From Paraburkholderia saeva (lineage in GTDB: Bacteria; Pseudomonadota; Gammaproteobacteria; Burkholderiales; Burkholderiaceae): a stretch of DNA of 64,000 nucleotides. Positions 9,099-17,902 of the stretch are shown here, piece after piece (within the stretch, counting starts at the first letter, position 1; each line of letters opens with the position of its first letter). The notes below the pieces were generated by a model. That model made no database searches. It had not been told where the DNA came from and saw only the letters and a program-made list of their open reading frames with translations. The position numbers and the translations under genes are program-made. The stretch covers positions 248,001-312,000 of the forward strand of contig NZ_CAJQZC010000005.1 of NCBI RefSeq assembly GCF_907164555.1, in the 5' to 3' direction.

Positions 9099-9887
9099 CT
9101 AGAACCAGCCGATCGCGTGATAGACGCGGAATTGTGCAATCCCGATCAATTCATGCAGCGCGATGTCGGCGTTGACGAGATTGATGTAGCGCGGCAGCAC
9201 ACCGACATGCGCGCGGCGCGTGTTGGAGATAACGGGCTGCGGGAAACAGCCGAAACGGTGGAAGTCGAGTAGCGCGCGGGGCATCTGGTGCGCGGATGTC
9301 ACGAGTATCGTCGAATCGTAATGTTCGCGCTGCAGGATAGACACGACGCGCTTTGCGTTTTCGTAAGTCGTGAGACTGCGGTTTTCCAGCACGACGTCAT
9401 TGCGTGCGACGCCGCGTGCAAGGAGCCAGGGCAGATAGGTGTCGGCTTCGGTGGCTTCGTGCCGCTGTGGATTGCCGCCGCTCACGATGACGTCGCAGCG
9501 CGCCGCGACGCGCGTGCAGTCCGCGTAGATTGCCGCGGTTTTCTCGATGCGGGCGATGGCATCGCGCTTCGGAATGAGGCGGCCGTTTGCGTCGTATTCG
9601 GTGCCGCTGCCGAGCATGACGATCGCGGCGCGGCCGGAGAAGGTTGCGCGTGCAACCGGGTGGGCGCCGTGCTGCGCCCACGCAAGAAGCGGTGCTGTTA
9701 GCCATCCGGACGAGAGCAGCCAGAACAGCGCGAGCGCGATAATGAGGACAGTCGAACGCTGCCGGCGCCATAGCAGGAAAGCTGCAAAAAAAAGCGCCAA
9801 TAAAGTGAATAGAATCAATTTAAATGGGGTAACGTATGTCTTTCGGGACAATCTTCGCGCCTGCCATCGCACCGGTACGGATCGCAT
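9099..9887 (-). CDS. YdcF/ElyC-type DUF218 membrane protein
   Basis: A DUF218 (YdcF/ElyC/SanA) family protein of about 262 residues with two N-terminal membrane helices (FKLILFTLLALFFAAFLL and TVLIIALALFWLLSSGW) and a C-terminal Rossmann-like DUF218 domain (AIVMLGSG, VSGGNP, ENRSLTTYENA, ILVTSAHQMPRA). Relatives act at the cell envelope in peptidoglycan or polysaccharide precursor handling, but no reaction is established. The start is uncertain: ATG at 9887 is used, GTG at 9953 is another option, and none has a good ribosome binding site. The true N-terminus may be just before the first helix. Confidence 0.82.
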   Translation of the reverse strand: MRSVPVRWQARRLSRKTYVTPFKLILFTLLALFFAAFLLWRRQRSTVLIIALALFWLLSSGWLTAPLLAWAQHGAHPVARATFSGRAAIVMLGSGTEYDANGRLIPKRDAIARIEKTAAIYADCTRVAARCDVIVSGGNPQRHEATEADTYLPWLLARGVARNDVVLENRSLTTYENAKRVVSILQREHYDSTILVTSAHQMPRALLDFHRFGCFPQPVISNTRRAHVGVLPRYINLVNADIALHELIGIAQFRVYHAIGWF

Positions 9888-10062
9888 CGTCGGCACGGGG
9901 ATAGAACGTCTGCACGGCGTTCGCACGGGGGTTCTGAATATAACAGGCAGCACCCGGTGGCAAACGGAACATCGGGCGAATCGGTGCTTCGCCTCTCACC
10001 AGTGGCGCGGTGACAAGCGTTGCGCAAGTCGTGTCATGGCTGCACTTTAAGAAAGAAGTGAG

Positions 10063-10386
10063 ATGACCACGTATTCCAACGAAGCGGTACTCGAAGCGCT
10101 GAGGCGGGCGCAATATCGCCAGGTACCCTGGGCCAGACGACCCGGTGTTTTCGAATATCTTCGCGCGCTGGGTCTCATGGAGACCGTTCGACAGCGCACG
10201 GTGGCGCCGGCGCCGGGTTTTCATGCCCCGGTCGACATTGCGGTGCTGACGGAGCGGGGCAGGGCAGAGTTCGCGCGGCTTGAGCGCGACGAGCGCTCGC
10301 TGCAGTGGCACGAACACCGGATGAACGACTACCGCGCGCTCACACCTGCTGCGAGTCCCGCCGTCGCTCTCGAAGCCCGTTCGTAG
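10063..10386 (+). CDS. Hypothetical protein with winged-helix-like C-terminal segment
   Basis: A 107-residue protein, not matched to a named family. The ATG is preceded by purine-rich AAGAAAGAAGTGAG, an adequate ribosome binding site. It contains FEYLRALGLMETVRQR and, later, AVLTERGRAEFARLER, a pattern like the wing and last helix of winged-helix DNA-binding proteins, so a small DNA-binding role is possible but only inferred. It is divergent from the DUF218 gene. No membrane segment. Confidence 0.6.
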   Translation: MTTYSNEAVLEALRRAQYRQVPWARRPGVFEYLRALGLMETVRQRTVAPAPGFHAPVDIAVLTERGRAEFARLERDERSLQWHEHRMNDYRALTPAASPAVALEARS

Positions 10387-10470
10387 CGCCCGCGGGTCCG
10401 GTCCATCAGGAACCGGCGCTTCACGCCGGCTAGACCACCTTTCGCAAAAAATCCGCAAGAAATCCGCAAA

Positions 10471-10497
10471 AAAAAGCCCGTATCGCGAGATACGGGC
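10471..10497 (-). terminator. Rho-independent terminator
   Basis: A 9-bp perfect stem GCCCGTATC / GATACGGGC with loop GCGA. On the minus strand it is followed by a run of eight or more T, so it ends a minus-strand transcript coming from the small genes at 10527-10966. The flanking A-rich segment contains three near copies of AAATCCGCAA. Confidence 0.85.
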
Positions 10498-10526
10498 TTA
10501 CCGGATTTACTGCTGCCACGCTGTGC

Positions 10527-10667
10527 TTATGGCTTGGGTGAGACAGCACGTGTTTCGAAGTGGTTCCCGGTATTGTTCGCATGTTTTGGCCAGCGCAGCA
10601 GCGGTGAAGCCGATGCATTCAGATCTGCTTGTCTGACGGCCACGCGCTTTTCTCTGACTTCCTTCAT
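10527..10667 (-). CDS. Candidate small protein (46 aa)
   Basis: An unannotated-size ORF of 46 residues starting MKEVREKRVAVRQADLN. GGGTGA lies 8 bases before the ATG. It follows the exported-protein gene at 10715-10966 by 47 bases on the same strand and is followed by a strong terminator about 30 bases after its stop, which fits a two-gene transcript. The product is basic and hydrophilic with no signal peptide. I do not recognise it; the alternative is that this stretch is just a 3' untranslated region or an sRNA. Confidence 0.4.
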   Translation of the reverse strand: MKEVREKRVAVRQADLNASASPLLRWPKHANNTGNHFETRAVSPKP

Positions 10668-10714
10668 CAGGGTTTCACCCGGTCGGCTGCCAGCGGAACG
10701 CTCCGGGAAGATAA

Positions 10715-10966
10715 CTAACGCCTGCGCTGATCGTTGCCGCGCGATGGATCGGGCCGCTCGCGGACATTGCTGGCGATATCGCCGCGCAGGTCGCCACGCG
10801 GCGTAGGCGGCGTAAAGCCGCGATCCGGTGCTCCGTTCTGCGACGCCTTAAGACCCGCAGGGCGGTCCGGATGCCAGTTCCACGACGGCGGCCGCTCCTG
10901 GGCGAGCGTGGGTACGGCAAGTGATGAAACCACCATGCCGCACAGAAGCAGGGACACTGGTTTCAT
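10715..10966 (-). CDS. Small exported protein (83 aa)
   Basis: An 83-residue precursor with an N-terminal signal peptide (MKPVSLLLCGMVVSSLAVPTLA, cleavage likely after TLA). The mature part is short, rich in Arg, Pro, Gly and Asp (RPPSWNWHPDRPAG and a basic C-terminus) and likely disordered. GGAG lies in the GGGAGCCCC just upstream of the ATG. Presumed periplasmic; function unknown. It heads a small minus-strand unit ending at the terminator near 10476. Confidence 0.72.
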   Translation of the reverse strand: MKPVSLLLCGMVVSSLAVPTLAQERPPSWNWHPDRPAGLKASQNGAPDRGFTPPTPRGDLRGDIASNVRERPDPSRGNDQRRR

Positions 10967-11260
10967 GAGGGGCTCCCGTCAAGCCATGTGATTCAGGCTT
11001 GTTCGCATACTCGTACGGTATGCCTGGGAACGAAAGCATGCTGTAAATAATGGTAAAGAGATGTTTCGCCAACCACTGAATACCGCGTGGCGGTAACGAT
11101 GCGAAACCTGCGATGGAAGATGCCGTGCCGCGACGTCAGCAGAACAGAAAAGAAGGAGGCAGAAACGCCTTCACCGTGATGGGAAAGAAGGAACCCGTTG
11201 CGCAACGGGGCCGCAGATGCGTGACGGGCGCCCGAAGGCGCCCGCAGGCAAGAGGTGGTG
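10967..11260. other. Gap with two strong inverted repeats
   Basis: No convincing gene is seen in this stretch between an exported-protein gene and a DUF4096 ORF. It holds a perfect 16-base palindrome CCCGTTGCGCAACGGG (11194-11209) and a hairpin GGGCGCC-CGAA-GGCGCCC (11226-11243), both just beyond the 3' end of the DUF4096 ORF. Neither is followed by a T-run on the relevant strand. Confidence 0.6.
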
Positions 11261-11662
11261 TCAGGCCATCTTGACCGGTGCGCGCCAGGATTCCGGATTG
11301 GTCCAGAATGCGCCGCGCAGGCGGTCGCGGCTCGGCGGTGCGGGCGGCTTCGCAGCCGTCGCGCCGATGCGTCCGCGCAGGGAAATCTCGCGGCCGCTCG
11401 TGCCCAGTCGCTTGACTATTTCGGCGAGCGTACCATCGGCCTGCCACTCGTCGAAACGACGGCGGCACGTGGGCGGCGACGGGTAACGGCCCGGCAGTTT
11501 CGACCAGCCTTCACCGGTGGACAGCACCCACAGCACGGCATTGACAACCGCGCGGGCTTCCACGCGAGGACGACCGCGTCGTTCGCTTCGTGCTGGCTCC
11601 GCACAAAACAACGCCTCGACCAGCGCCCACTCGTTGTCTCTCAAATCGTCGAACAGCATCAT
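11261..11662 (-). CDS. IS5/IS4-type transposase N-terminal domain (DUF4096) protein, no DDE domain
   Basis: A 133-residue protein matching the DUF4096 N-terminal domain of IS5-type transposases: LRDNEWALVEALF, GRPRVEARAVVNAVLWVLSTG, and the YPSPPTCRRRFDEWQADG segment. The catalytic DDE domain that should follow is absent, and the reading frame ends after a short basic tail. It has an ATG with GAGGTGA upstream, so it can be translated. No terminal inverted repeats or target duplication typical of an IS were found around it. It could be a remnant of an IS5-family element or a domesticated DNA-binding protein; a related ORF is at 39264-39716. Confidence 0.78.
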   Translation of the reverse strand: MMLFDDLRDNEWALVEALFCAEPARSERRGRPRVEARAVVNAVLWVLSTGEGWSKLPGRYPSPPTCRRRFDEWQADGTLAEIVKRLGTSGREISLRGRIGATAAKPPAPPSRDRLRGAFWTNPESWRAPVKMA

Positions 11663-12067
11663 GTTTTCACCTCAGCGAAGCTAACTCCGGTGCGCTGCCC
11701 CGCGCCGCGCACTCTTCATGCACCCGAAATCGGGTGCCAGGCGGGGTCGGGCTTGCCACGGTAGAGCGAAAATCCAGCGGCGAGGAGCGCCGACCCAGTG
11801 ATCACCCTTATGCATGAAGCGTGCCATTCCTTCAGCAAACGCTCCAGAACCCCATGACAACGGGCCAGCGCGGGCGCTAGCCAGGGGCGTATAAGAATCC
11901 AAAAAACCCATCTCGCAAATCGGGACAATCACCAATCTTGTGCAATCAGGCCCACCCAGCGTGCGCCTGCGCTTTATTGCTGCGCTGCAGCGAATGATGC
12001 TCGATGTCTTTGAACCGCCAGAAACAATACAATGCGCATGAAAGCCGTCAATTAATGAGGTGAAGGG
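11663..12067. other. Intergenic region upstream of LysR gene
   Basis: This 405-base stretch separates the DUF4096 ORF (minus) and the LysR gene (plus). It contains a perfect 18-base inverted repeat GCACCCGA-AA-TCGGGTGC (11720-11737) and a possible -10 hexamer TACAAT at 12028-12033, with no good -35. A 70-codon minus-strand frame (11716-11928) with a hydrophobic middle is open but begins with TTG and has no usable ribosome binding site, so it is not called as a gene. Confidence 0.5.
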
Positions 12068-12970
12068 ATGAATGTGACGCTGCGCCAGTTGCGCGTTTTT
12101 ATCGAGGTGGCACGGCTGCAGAGCTTCAGCCGGGCAGGCGACGAAATCGGGCTTACGCAGTCGGCGGTGAGTCGGTGTGTGCGCGAACTGGAGGCGGAAA
12201 TCGGCCTCAAGCTGATCGACCGGACGACGCGCGAAGTGCAGTTGACGGACGTCGGCGGGAATCTGGTGTCGAGCGTGTCGCGGCTGCTCACGGATCTGGA
12301 CGATGTGCTGCGCGAGATCCGCGAAATCGGCCAGCAACGACGTGGGCGCGTGGTGGTGGCGGCGAGCCCGACGGTGGCGTGCCGGCTGATGCCGCAGATC
12401 ATCGCGAGCTGCGGGCGGGACTTTCCGTACGTCACGCTGGGCCTGCGCGACGACGTGCAGAGCGACGTGGTGCGCAAGGTGAAGTCGGGCGAAGTAGATT
12501 TCGGCGTCGTGATCGGCCCGTTTTCCGCCGACGACCTCATCAGCGAGCCGATGATGACCGATGCGTTTTGTCTCGTAGCGCGCAGCGATCATCGGCTGGC
12601 TGCGCAGGGGCAGGTCGCATGGACGGATCTGGAGGGCGAGCGGCTCGTGATGCTCGATTACGCATCGGGCAGCCGGCCGATCATCGATGCTGTCATGGCC
12701 GAGTACAACGTGACCGCAACCGTGGCGCAGGAGCTTGGCCATTCGGCGACGGTGTTTGGACTCGTCGACGCGGGCATTGGCGTGAGCGTGCTGCCGTGGC
12801 TGTCGTTGCCGCTGCCGGCGAACTCGTCGCTGGTGGCGCGGCCGCTGGTGCCGCGCGCGGAGCGGACGGTGGAGCTGGTGCGCCGCCGCGACCGCTCGCT
12901 GTCGCCCGCGGCCGAGGCGGTCTGGGGATTGATTCGCCAGCTGCCGGCGCGGGCGGAGGATTTGCGGTGA
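12068..12970 (+). CDS. LysR-family transcriptional regulator
   Basis: A 300-residue LysR-type regulator. The N-terminal helix-turn-helix (residues 3-62) reads LRQLRVFIEVARLQSFSRAG, then LTQSAVSRCVRELEAEIG, followed by the linker helix and a periplasmic-binding-like effector domain (about 90-295, starting GRVVVAASPTVA). Effector unknown. The ATG is preceded by GAGGTGAAGGG, a strong ribosome binding site. It is followed 79 bases later on the same strand by an aminotransferase, which may be its target or simply a neighbour; LysR genes more often lie divergent to their targets. Confidence 0.93.
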   Translation: MNVTLRQLRVFIEVARLQSFSRAGDEIGLTQSAVSRCVRELEAEIGLKLIDRTTREVQLTDVGGNLVSSVSRLLTDLDDVLREIREIGQQRRGRVVVAASPTVACRLMPQIIASCGRDFPYVTLGLRDDVQSDVVRKVKSGEVDFGVVIGPFSADDLISEPMMTDAFCLVARSDHRLAAQGQVAWTDLEGERLVMLDYASGSRPIIDAVMAEYNVTATVAQELGHSATVFGLVDAGIGVSVLPWLSLPLPANSSLVARPLVPRAERTVELVRRRDRSLSPAAEAVWGLIRQLPARAEDLR

Positions 12971-13049
12971 GAGGCGTCAGGCATCGAGAGCCTTTAAACT
13001 GGCACATCCTGGCCGTCGCGAACCCCTTCATCGATAACCCATCAGCACA

Positions 13050-14258
13050 ATGACCGAACTGCATCTGCGTCACCCTTCAGCCCCGGATGCCCGGGATGCC
13101 GTCCGCGCGCTACGGCCCTCGCAGATCCGCGAAGTGGCGAATGCCGGTTTCGGGATCGCGGACGTCCTGCCGTTCTGGTTCGGCGAATCCGACCGGGTGA
13201 CGCCGCAGTTCATCCGCGATGCGGCCAGCAATGCGCTTGCCGACGGCGCCACCTTCTACACGCACAATCTCGGCATCGCGCCACTTCGGGAGGCGCTCGC
13301 GGGTTACGTGAGCGCGCTTCACGGGGCGACCTCCGCCGCGCACGTCGCCGTCACCAGCGCCGGCGTGAACGCGCTCATGCTGGCCGCGCAACTCGTGGTC
13401 GGCGCGGGAGATCGCGTCGTCGCCGTGACGCCGCTCTGGCCCAACCTCGTCGAAATTCCCAAGATCCTTGGCGCACACGTTGAAACTGTCGCGCTCGACT
13501 ATGGTGCGCATGGCTGGACGCTCGATCTGGACCGGCTGCTGGCGTCCCTGACGGCGGACACGAAGCTGCTGATGATCAACTCGCCGAATAACCCGACCGG
13601 CTGGGTCATGACGCGCGATCAGCAACGCGCGGTGCTTGAGCATTGTCGTCGCCGCGGTATCTGGATCGTCGCGGACGAAGTCTACGAACGCCTTTACTAC
13701 CCCGACGATGCCGGCGGCGCCCGCACCGCGCCGTCGTTCCTCGATCTTGCAACACGCGACGAGCGGGTGATCTGCGTCAACTCGTTCTCGAAGGCGTGGC
13801 TGATGACGGGCTGGCGGCTTGGCTGGATCGTCGCACCGGTCGCGCTGATGGACGATCTGGGCAAGCTCGTCGAATACAACACGTCTTGCGCGCCGTCGTT
13901 CGTGCAGCAGGCGGGCGTCGCCGCGGTCGAGCGGGGCGAGTCGTTCGCGCGGCAACTCGTCGCTGATCTGCGCGCCTCACGCGATCATCTGGTGCGCGCG
14001 CTTGCTTCGATACCCGGCGTCGACATCAAGGCGCCGGCCGGTGCGATGTATCTGTTCTTTTCGCTGCCGGGCGCGACACGGAGTCTCGAACTATGCAAGG
14101 CGCTCGTCCGGAAAGCCGGGCTCGGGCTTGCACCGGGGAGCGCGTTCGGTCCTGAAGGCGAGGGTTTCGTGCGGTGGTGCTATGCCTGCGACACGGCGCG
14201 TCTCGATGCTGGTGTGGAGCGGCTGCAGCGTTACCTGACAGAGCAGAGCGGGCGGTGA
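13050..14258 (+). CDS. Class I/II PLP-dependent aminotransferase
   Basis: A 402-residue fold-type I aminotransferase. Key features are NSPNNPTGWV (substrate/PLP contacts), IVADEVYERLYY with the Asp that binds the pyridine nitrogen, and NSFSKAWLMTGWRLGW with the Schiff-base Lys and the phosphate-binding Arg. The domain covers nearly the whole protein, cytosolic. It groups with aspartate/aromatic aminotransferase-like enzymes, but the amino-acid substrate cannot be assigned from sequence. The start ATG has a weak ribosome binding site. It follows the LysR gene. Confidence 0.92.
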   Translation: MTELHLRHPSAPDARDAVRALRPSQIREVANAGFGIADVLPFWFGESDRVTPQFIRDAASNALADGATFYTHNLGIAPLREALAGYVSALHGATSAAHVAVTSAGVNALMLAAQLVVGAGDRVVAVTPLWPNLVEIPKILGAHVETVALDYGAHGWTLDLDRLLASLTADTKLLMINSPNNPTGWVMTRDQQRAVLEHCRRRGIWIVADEVYERLYYPDDAGGARTAPSFLDLATRDERVICVNSFSKAWLMTGWRLGWIVAPVALMDDLGKLVEYNTSCAPSFVQQAGVAAVERGESFARQLVADLRASRDHLVRALASIPGVDIKAPAGAMYLFFSLPGATRSLELCKALVRKAGLGLAPGSAFGPEGEGFVRWCYACDTARLDAGVERLQRYLTEQSGR

Positions 14259-14543
14259 TACCCGCCGGACATCGACTGGACGGACTTCCCGGCGCTCGCG
14301 TGGCCGGTATTTCGCCTTTACGCTTCGATTTTTTTTGCGTAAGATGGCGCTCAGTCACGCGATTCCTTACGGGAATTTCGCTGCTCCGTCCGGCTGGGTT
14401 TGGCTCGATTAGCCTGTTTCGCCTCCCCCCGGTGCGTGCTCCCATCAATATGACCGATCAGAATCGGGCGAGCGCGTCTTCAGTTCCAAATCGTCTGTCT
14501 GATCCGGTTCTTTGACCCTAACTCATAAGGTCGACCTGGCTGC

Positions 14544-15701
14544 ATGAATACCCAAGAGGCGAAAATCGTCCTCGAGACTGCCTTGATCTGCGCGCAGGAG
14601 CCGTTAAAGCTCGGCGAGTTGCGCAAGCTCTTTGCCGACGGCGTTTCGGCAGACACGGTTCGCACGCTGCTCGAAGACCTGAAGCTGGACTGGTCGGGGC
14701 GCGGGGTGGAGCTGGTCGGCCTGGCGTCTGGCTGGCGCTTTCAGAGCAAGCCTGCAATGCGCTCGTACCTGGACCGTCTGCATCCCGAGAAACCGCCGAA
14801 ATATTCGCGAGCGGTGCTCGAGACCCTTGCGATCATCGCCTATCGCCAGCCCGTTACGCGCGGCGATATCGAAGAGATCCGTGGTGTGACGGTGAACACG
14901 CAGGTCGTCAAGCAGCTCGAAGATCGTGGCTGGATCGAAGTGATTGGTCATCGCGATGTGCCGGGGCGTCCGGCGCTGTACGCAACGACGCGCTCGTTCC
15001 TCGATGACCTGGGGTTGAAGGCGCTCGACGAACTGCCGCCGCTCGACGATCCGTCGGCGCAACTGAACGTGAACCTGCTGGGGCAGCACGCAATCGAATT
15101 CCCCGATGGCGAAGTCGCGGCGGGTGAGGCGGTTGAAGGGTCCGAAGCAGGCGATGCTTCCGACGCGGATGCCGATGCAGCGCCCGGTGAAGCAGCAGAT
15201 GGCGAGGCAGTCGGCACGCTCGAAGCACCCGCAGACGCCGAAGCCGGCTCAGCGAACGTGCCGGAGAACACCGGCACGCAGGCAATTGACGATGCGCTGC
15301 ACGCGCCTGCTGTGAGCGGTGAGAACGCGCCGGCCAGTGCAGGTGCCGATGAAGCGCAATCGCTCGCGGCGCAAGCCGGTGAACACACGCATTCTGCCGA
15401 AACGTCCGGCGAAGTTCGTACCGCTGCGCACGCGCAGCCGGTGGCGCCGTTCGCCGAAGCAGATGTGGAAACGGAAGCTGGCGATGCTTCAGGCGTCGCT
15501 GGACATGCAGAAAATCAGGATCCGGTCTCCCTGGCCGATCCCGTAATACCCGCGCACGGCTCGGGCGAACTTCGCGAAACGGAGCACGCCATTGAGTCGA
15601 ACCCGACACGTGCGGCACACGACGATCAGGAAGATCGTGACGATGCCGTGCGGGACGCAGGCCTCCTGACTGACGACGAAACTGAGTCGCGCAGCGCCTG
15701 A
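14544..15701 (+). CDS. scpB: Segregation and condensation protein ScpB with long acidic tail
   Basis: ScpB is the winged-helix accessory subunit of the SMC-ScpAB condensin-like complex. Residues 1-175 match the family: [21 protein letters not shown], the second winged helix [20 protein letters not shown], and [21 protein letters not shown]. Residues about 176-385 form a long Ala/Glu/Asp/Gly-rich, low-complexity tail that is absent from ordinary ~190-residue ScpB and is likely disordered. scpA is not adjacent. rluB follows 61 bases later on the same strand, a common scpB-rluB pairing, so the two are probably cotranscribed. Confidence 0.95.
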   Translation: MNTQEAKIVLETALICAQEPLKLGELRKLFADGVSADTVRTLLEDLKLDWSGRGVELVGLASGWRFQSKPAMRSYLDRLHPEKPPKYSRAVLETLAIIAYRQPVTRGDIEEIRGVTVNTQVVKQLEDRGWIEVIGHRDVPGRPALYATTRSFLDDLGLKALDELPPLDDPSAQLNVNLLGQHAIEFPDGEVAAGEAVEGSEAGDASDADADAAPGEAADGEAVGTLEAPADAEAGSANVPENTGTQAIDDALHAPAVSGENAPASAGADEAQSLAAQAGEHTHSAETSGEVRTAAHAQPVAPFAEADVETEAGDASGVAGHAENQDPVSLADPVIPAHGSGELRETEHAIESNPTRAAHDDQEDRDDAVRDAGLLTDDETESRSA

Positions 15702-15762
15702 CGTAACCGAACTTTTGCCGCGCTCGCAATGGGCGCGCGCGACCTGACATTTTGAGGTTGTT

Positions 15763-17625
15763 TTGACACATACCCACGACACCGATTCGTCCGAATCCGA
15801 GCGCGCCGTGAAATCTGCACGTCCTGACGAGACGCGCGACTCACAGGCACCGGCCGGCGAAAGCGATCGCACGGGCGACACTGCGGGCGCCGACGGCGAA
15901 GACCGTCCGCGTCGCGGTCTGCGCCGCGGTCCGCGCAGCCTGATTGCGCGTCGCCGTTCGGGCGCGAAGACGAAGGGCGCGGAAGGCGCGCCGGCACAAG
16001 GCGAGCAGACATCGACAGAAGCGCCGCCGGACGGCGAAGTGGTCGCGCAGCCGCGTCCGCCGCGCAAGGATGGCGGTCCGCGACAAGGCCAGGGTCAAGG
16101 CCAGGGCCAGCGTCGGAATGCGGGCGGCAAGCGGCCCCAGGCGCCCCGTGACGGTGCGCCGCGCGAAGGTGGCCAACGCGAAGGCGGTCAGCGGCAGCAG
16201 AACCGCCGCGGCGAAGCGCCGGTCGCAGCCGCTGCAACCGACGCTCCGGCGGACGATCTTTTCTCGTATGTGACGTCGCCGGCATTCGATGCCGACAACA
16301 GCGCGACTGGCGGCGTACGCGCGCCGATGCTGCGCCGTGGCCGTGCCGCGGCGCCGAAGCGCGTGCTCTCGCCGGACGACGACGCGCCGAAACTGCACAA
16401 GGTGCTTGCTGAAGCGGGCATGGGTTCGCGCCGCGACATGGAAGAGCTGATCATCGCCGGACGGGTGTCCGTCAACGGCGAGCCGGCGCACATCGGTCAG
16501 CGCATCATGCCGACCGACCAGGTCCGCATCAACGGCAAGCCCGTCAAGCGCAAGCTGGCGAACAAGCCGCCGCGCGTGCTTCTGTATCACAAGCCGACTG
16601 GCGAAATCGTCAGCCACGCAGACCCGGAAGGCCGTCCTTCGGTATTCGACAAGCTGCCGCCGATGAAAACCGCCAAGTGGCTCGCGGTCGGCCGTCTCGA
16701 CTTCAACACGGAAGGTCTGCTGATGCTGACCACGTCGGGCGATCTGGCGAACCGCTTCATGCATCCGCGTTATAGCGTCGAGCGTGAATACGCGGTGCGT
16801 GTCGTCGGCGAACTCGCTGAAGGCATGCGTCAGAAGCTGTTGCACGGCGTCGAGCTCGACGACGGCCCGGCGAATTTCCTGCGCATCCGCGATGGCGGCG
16901 GCGAAGGCACGAATCACTGGTATCACGTTGCGCTCGCCGAAGGCCGGAATCGCGAAGTGCGCCGTATGTTCGAAGCGGCTGGCCTGATGGTGAGCCGGCT
17001 GATCCGTACACGTCACGGCCCGATCTCACTGCCGAAGGGGCTGAAGCGCGGTCGCTGGGAAGAACTCGAAGACAATCAGGTGCGCAGCCTGATGGCATCG
17101 GTGGGCCTCAAGGCACCGGCCGAGGAAAAGGGCGGTCGCAATGCGGCGCCGGAACGCCGTCAGCCGGATCCGATGCAGACGTCGATGGGCTTCATCAACC
17201 GCGAGCCGGTGCTGATGTCGCACGCACGTCTGACTGACCCGGCACCGCGCGGCCAGGGCCGTCGCGGCAGCGCAGGTGGTGGCTTTGGCGGTGGCGCATC
17301 GTCGGGCTTCGGCGGCGCGGGAGCTGGCGGATACGGCGGCCGTGGTGCAGGCGGTGCCGGCGGTCGGGGTGGTAATCCGGGTCCGCGTGGCGGACGCGAA
17401 ATCGATGGCAACCGTGCGCCTTCGGGCAATGGTGGCAATCGTGCGGCGGCTGGCGGCGGTGCGAACCGGGCCGGTAGCGGCGGCGGCGCACGTACACCGG
17501 GCGGCGGTCGTGGTGGTAATGCGGGTGGCGCCGCCGCGGGCAACCGCGCGGGTGGCAACCCCAACGCGGCCGGCAATCGGGGCGGTCCGCGCGGCACGAC
17601 GCGCAACCGCACACGCGGCCGCTAG
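15763..17625 (+). CDS. rluB: 23S rRNA pseudouridine(2605) synthase RluB with N- and C-terminal low-complexity extensions
   Basis: RluB isomerises U2605 of 23S rRNA. An S4 RNA-binding domain starts at about residue 207 ([15 protein letters not shown]), followed by the RsuA/RluB catalytic domain with catalytic Asp313 in [15 protein letters not shown] and the [15 protein letters not shown] motif. Residues 1-200 are Arg/Gly/Gln rich and residues ~500-620 form a Gly-rich tail with many GG, RGG and NR units; both are likely disordered and RNA-binding. The start is TTG, six bases after TGAGG; no ATG suits. At 620 residues it is far longer than the ~290-residue E. coli protein. Confidence 0.94.
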   Translation: MTHTHDTDSSESERAVKSARPDETRDSQAPAGESDRTGDTAGADGEDRPRRGLRRGPRSLIARRRSGAKTKGAEGAPAQGEQTSTEAPPDGEVVAQPRPPRKDGGPRQGQGQGQGQRRNAGGKRPQAPRDGAPREGGQREGGQRQQNRRGEAPVAAAATDAPADDLFSYVTSPAFDADNSATGGVRAPMLRRGRAAAPKRVLSPDDDAPKLHKVLAEAGMGSRRDMEELIIAGRVSVNGEPAHIGQRIMPTDQVRINGKPVKRKLANKPPRVLLYHKPTGEIVSHADPEGRPSVFDKLPPMKTAKWLAVGRLDFNTEGLLMLTTSGDLANRFMHPRYSVEREYAVRVVGELAEGMRQKLLHGVELDDGPANFLRIRDGGGEGTNHWYHVALAEGRNREVRRMFEAAGLMVSRLIRTRHGPISLPKGLKRGRWEELEDNQVRSLMASVGLKAPAEEKGGRNAAPERRQPDPMQTSMGFINREPVLMSHARLTDPAPRGQGRRGSAGGGFGGGASSGFGGAGAGGYGGRGAGGAGGRGGNPGPRGGREIDGNRAPSGNGGNRAAAGGGANRAGSGGGARTPGGGRGGNAGGAAAGNRAGGNPNAAGNRGGPRGTTRNRTRGR

Positions 17626-17784
17626 GGCGCCGGATGAATCGTGCGCCGGATGGCAAGGCTGACCGCCACCGGCGTACGAACATGATGTGCTTGTCGCGTC
17701 GTCGCAAGCTTCGCTAAAACGCAGGGTAAACCGTGAAATTCCTGTGAAAACAGGCTTCCGCGGGCGTTCTGCGGCCCGTGCAGG

Positions 17785-17813
17785 TTTGCGTTTGTCCTGA
17801 AAAATGCTACAAT
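17785..17813 (+). promoter_or_regulatory. Sigma-70-type promoter of the rimP-nusA-infB operon
   Basis: A -35-like TTTGCG (17785-17790), 17-base spacer and -10 TACAAT (17808-17813), the latter preceded by TG giving an extended -10. It lies about 220 bases upstream of rimP and just before a short leader ending in a terminator. Predicted from sequence only. Confidence 0.65.
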
Positions 17814-17819
17814 CGCGAA

Positions 17820-17902
17820 GTCGCTGGGCGTGCGGCTTTTCTTGTGCGGCTCAGGTGCGACCACCGGCAACAAGATGATGGGCGTTTCGCCCATTTTTTT
17901 TT
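17820..17902 (+). ncRNA. Short leader RNA / putative attenuator upstream of rimP
   Basis: From the predicted promoter start to a strong intrinsic terminator is only ~80 bases. The terminator is ATGGGCG-TTT-CGCCCAT (17878-17894) followed by nine T. A direct repeat GTGCGGCT occurs at 17830-17837 and 17844-17851. Because rimP-nusA-infB lie downstream with no other obvious promoter, this may be a transcription attenuator; NusA affects termination, so feedback is possible. The alternative is an independent small RNA. Function is inferred. Confidence 0.55.

Noticed and set aside
11194..11243. Palindromes beside the DUF4096 ORF as insertion-sequence ends
   Set aside because: They do not match the upstream repeat at 11720-11737 and no target duplication is visible.
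11716..11928. 70-codon minus-strand frame with a hydrophobic middle upstream of the DUF4096 ORF
   Set aside because: Start would be TTG with no usable ribosome binding site, and its 3' end lies in a palindrome; not enough support.
14450..14515. 21-codon frame (MTDQNRASASSV...) upstream of scpB
   Set aside because: Too short, with no ribosome binding site and no sign of conservation that can be judged here.
15120..17600. Gly/Arg and Ala/Glu repeats as CRISPR or DNA satellite
   Set aside because: They are in-frame coding low-complexity tails without fixed-length spacers.
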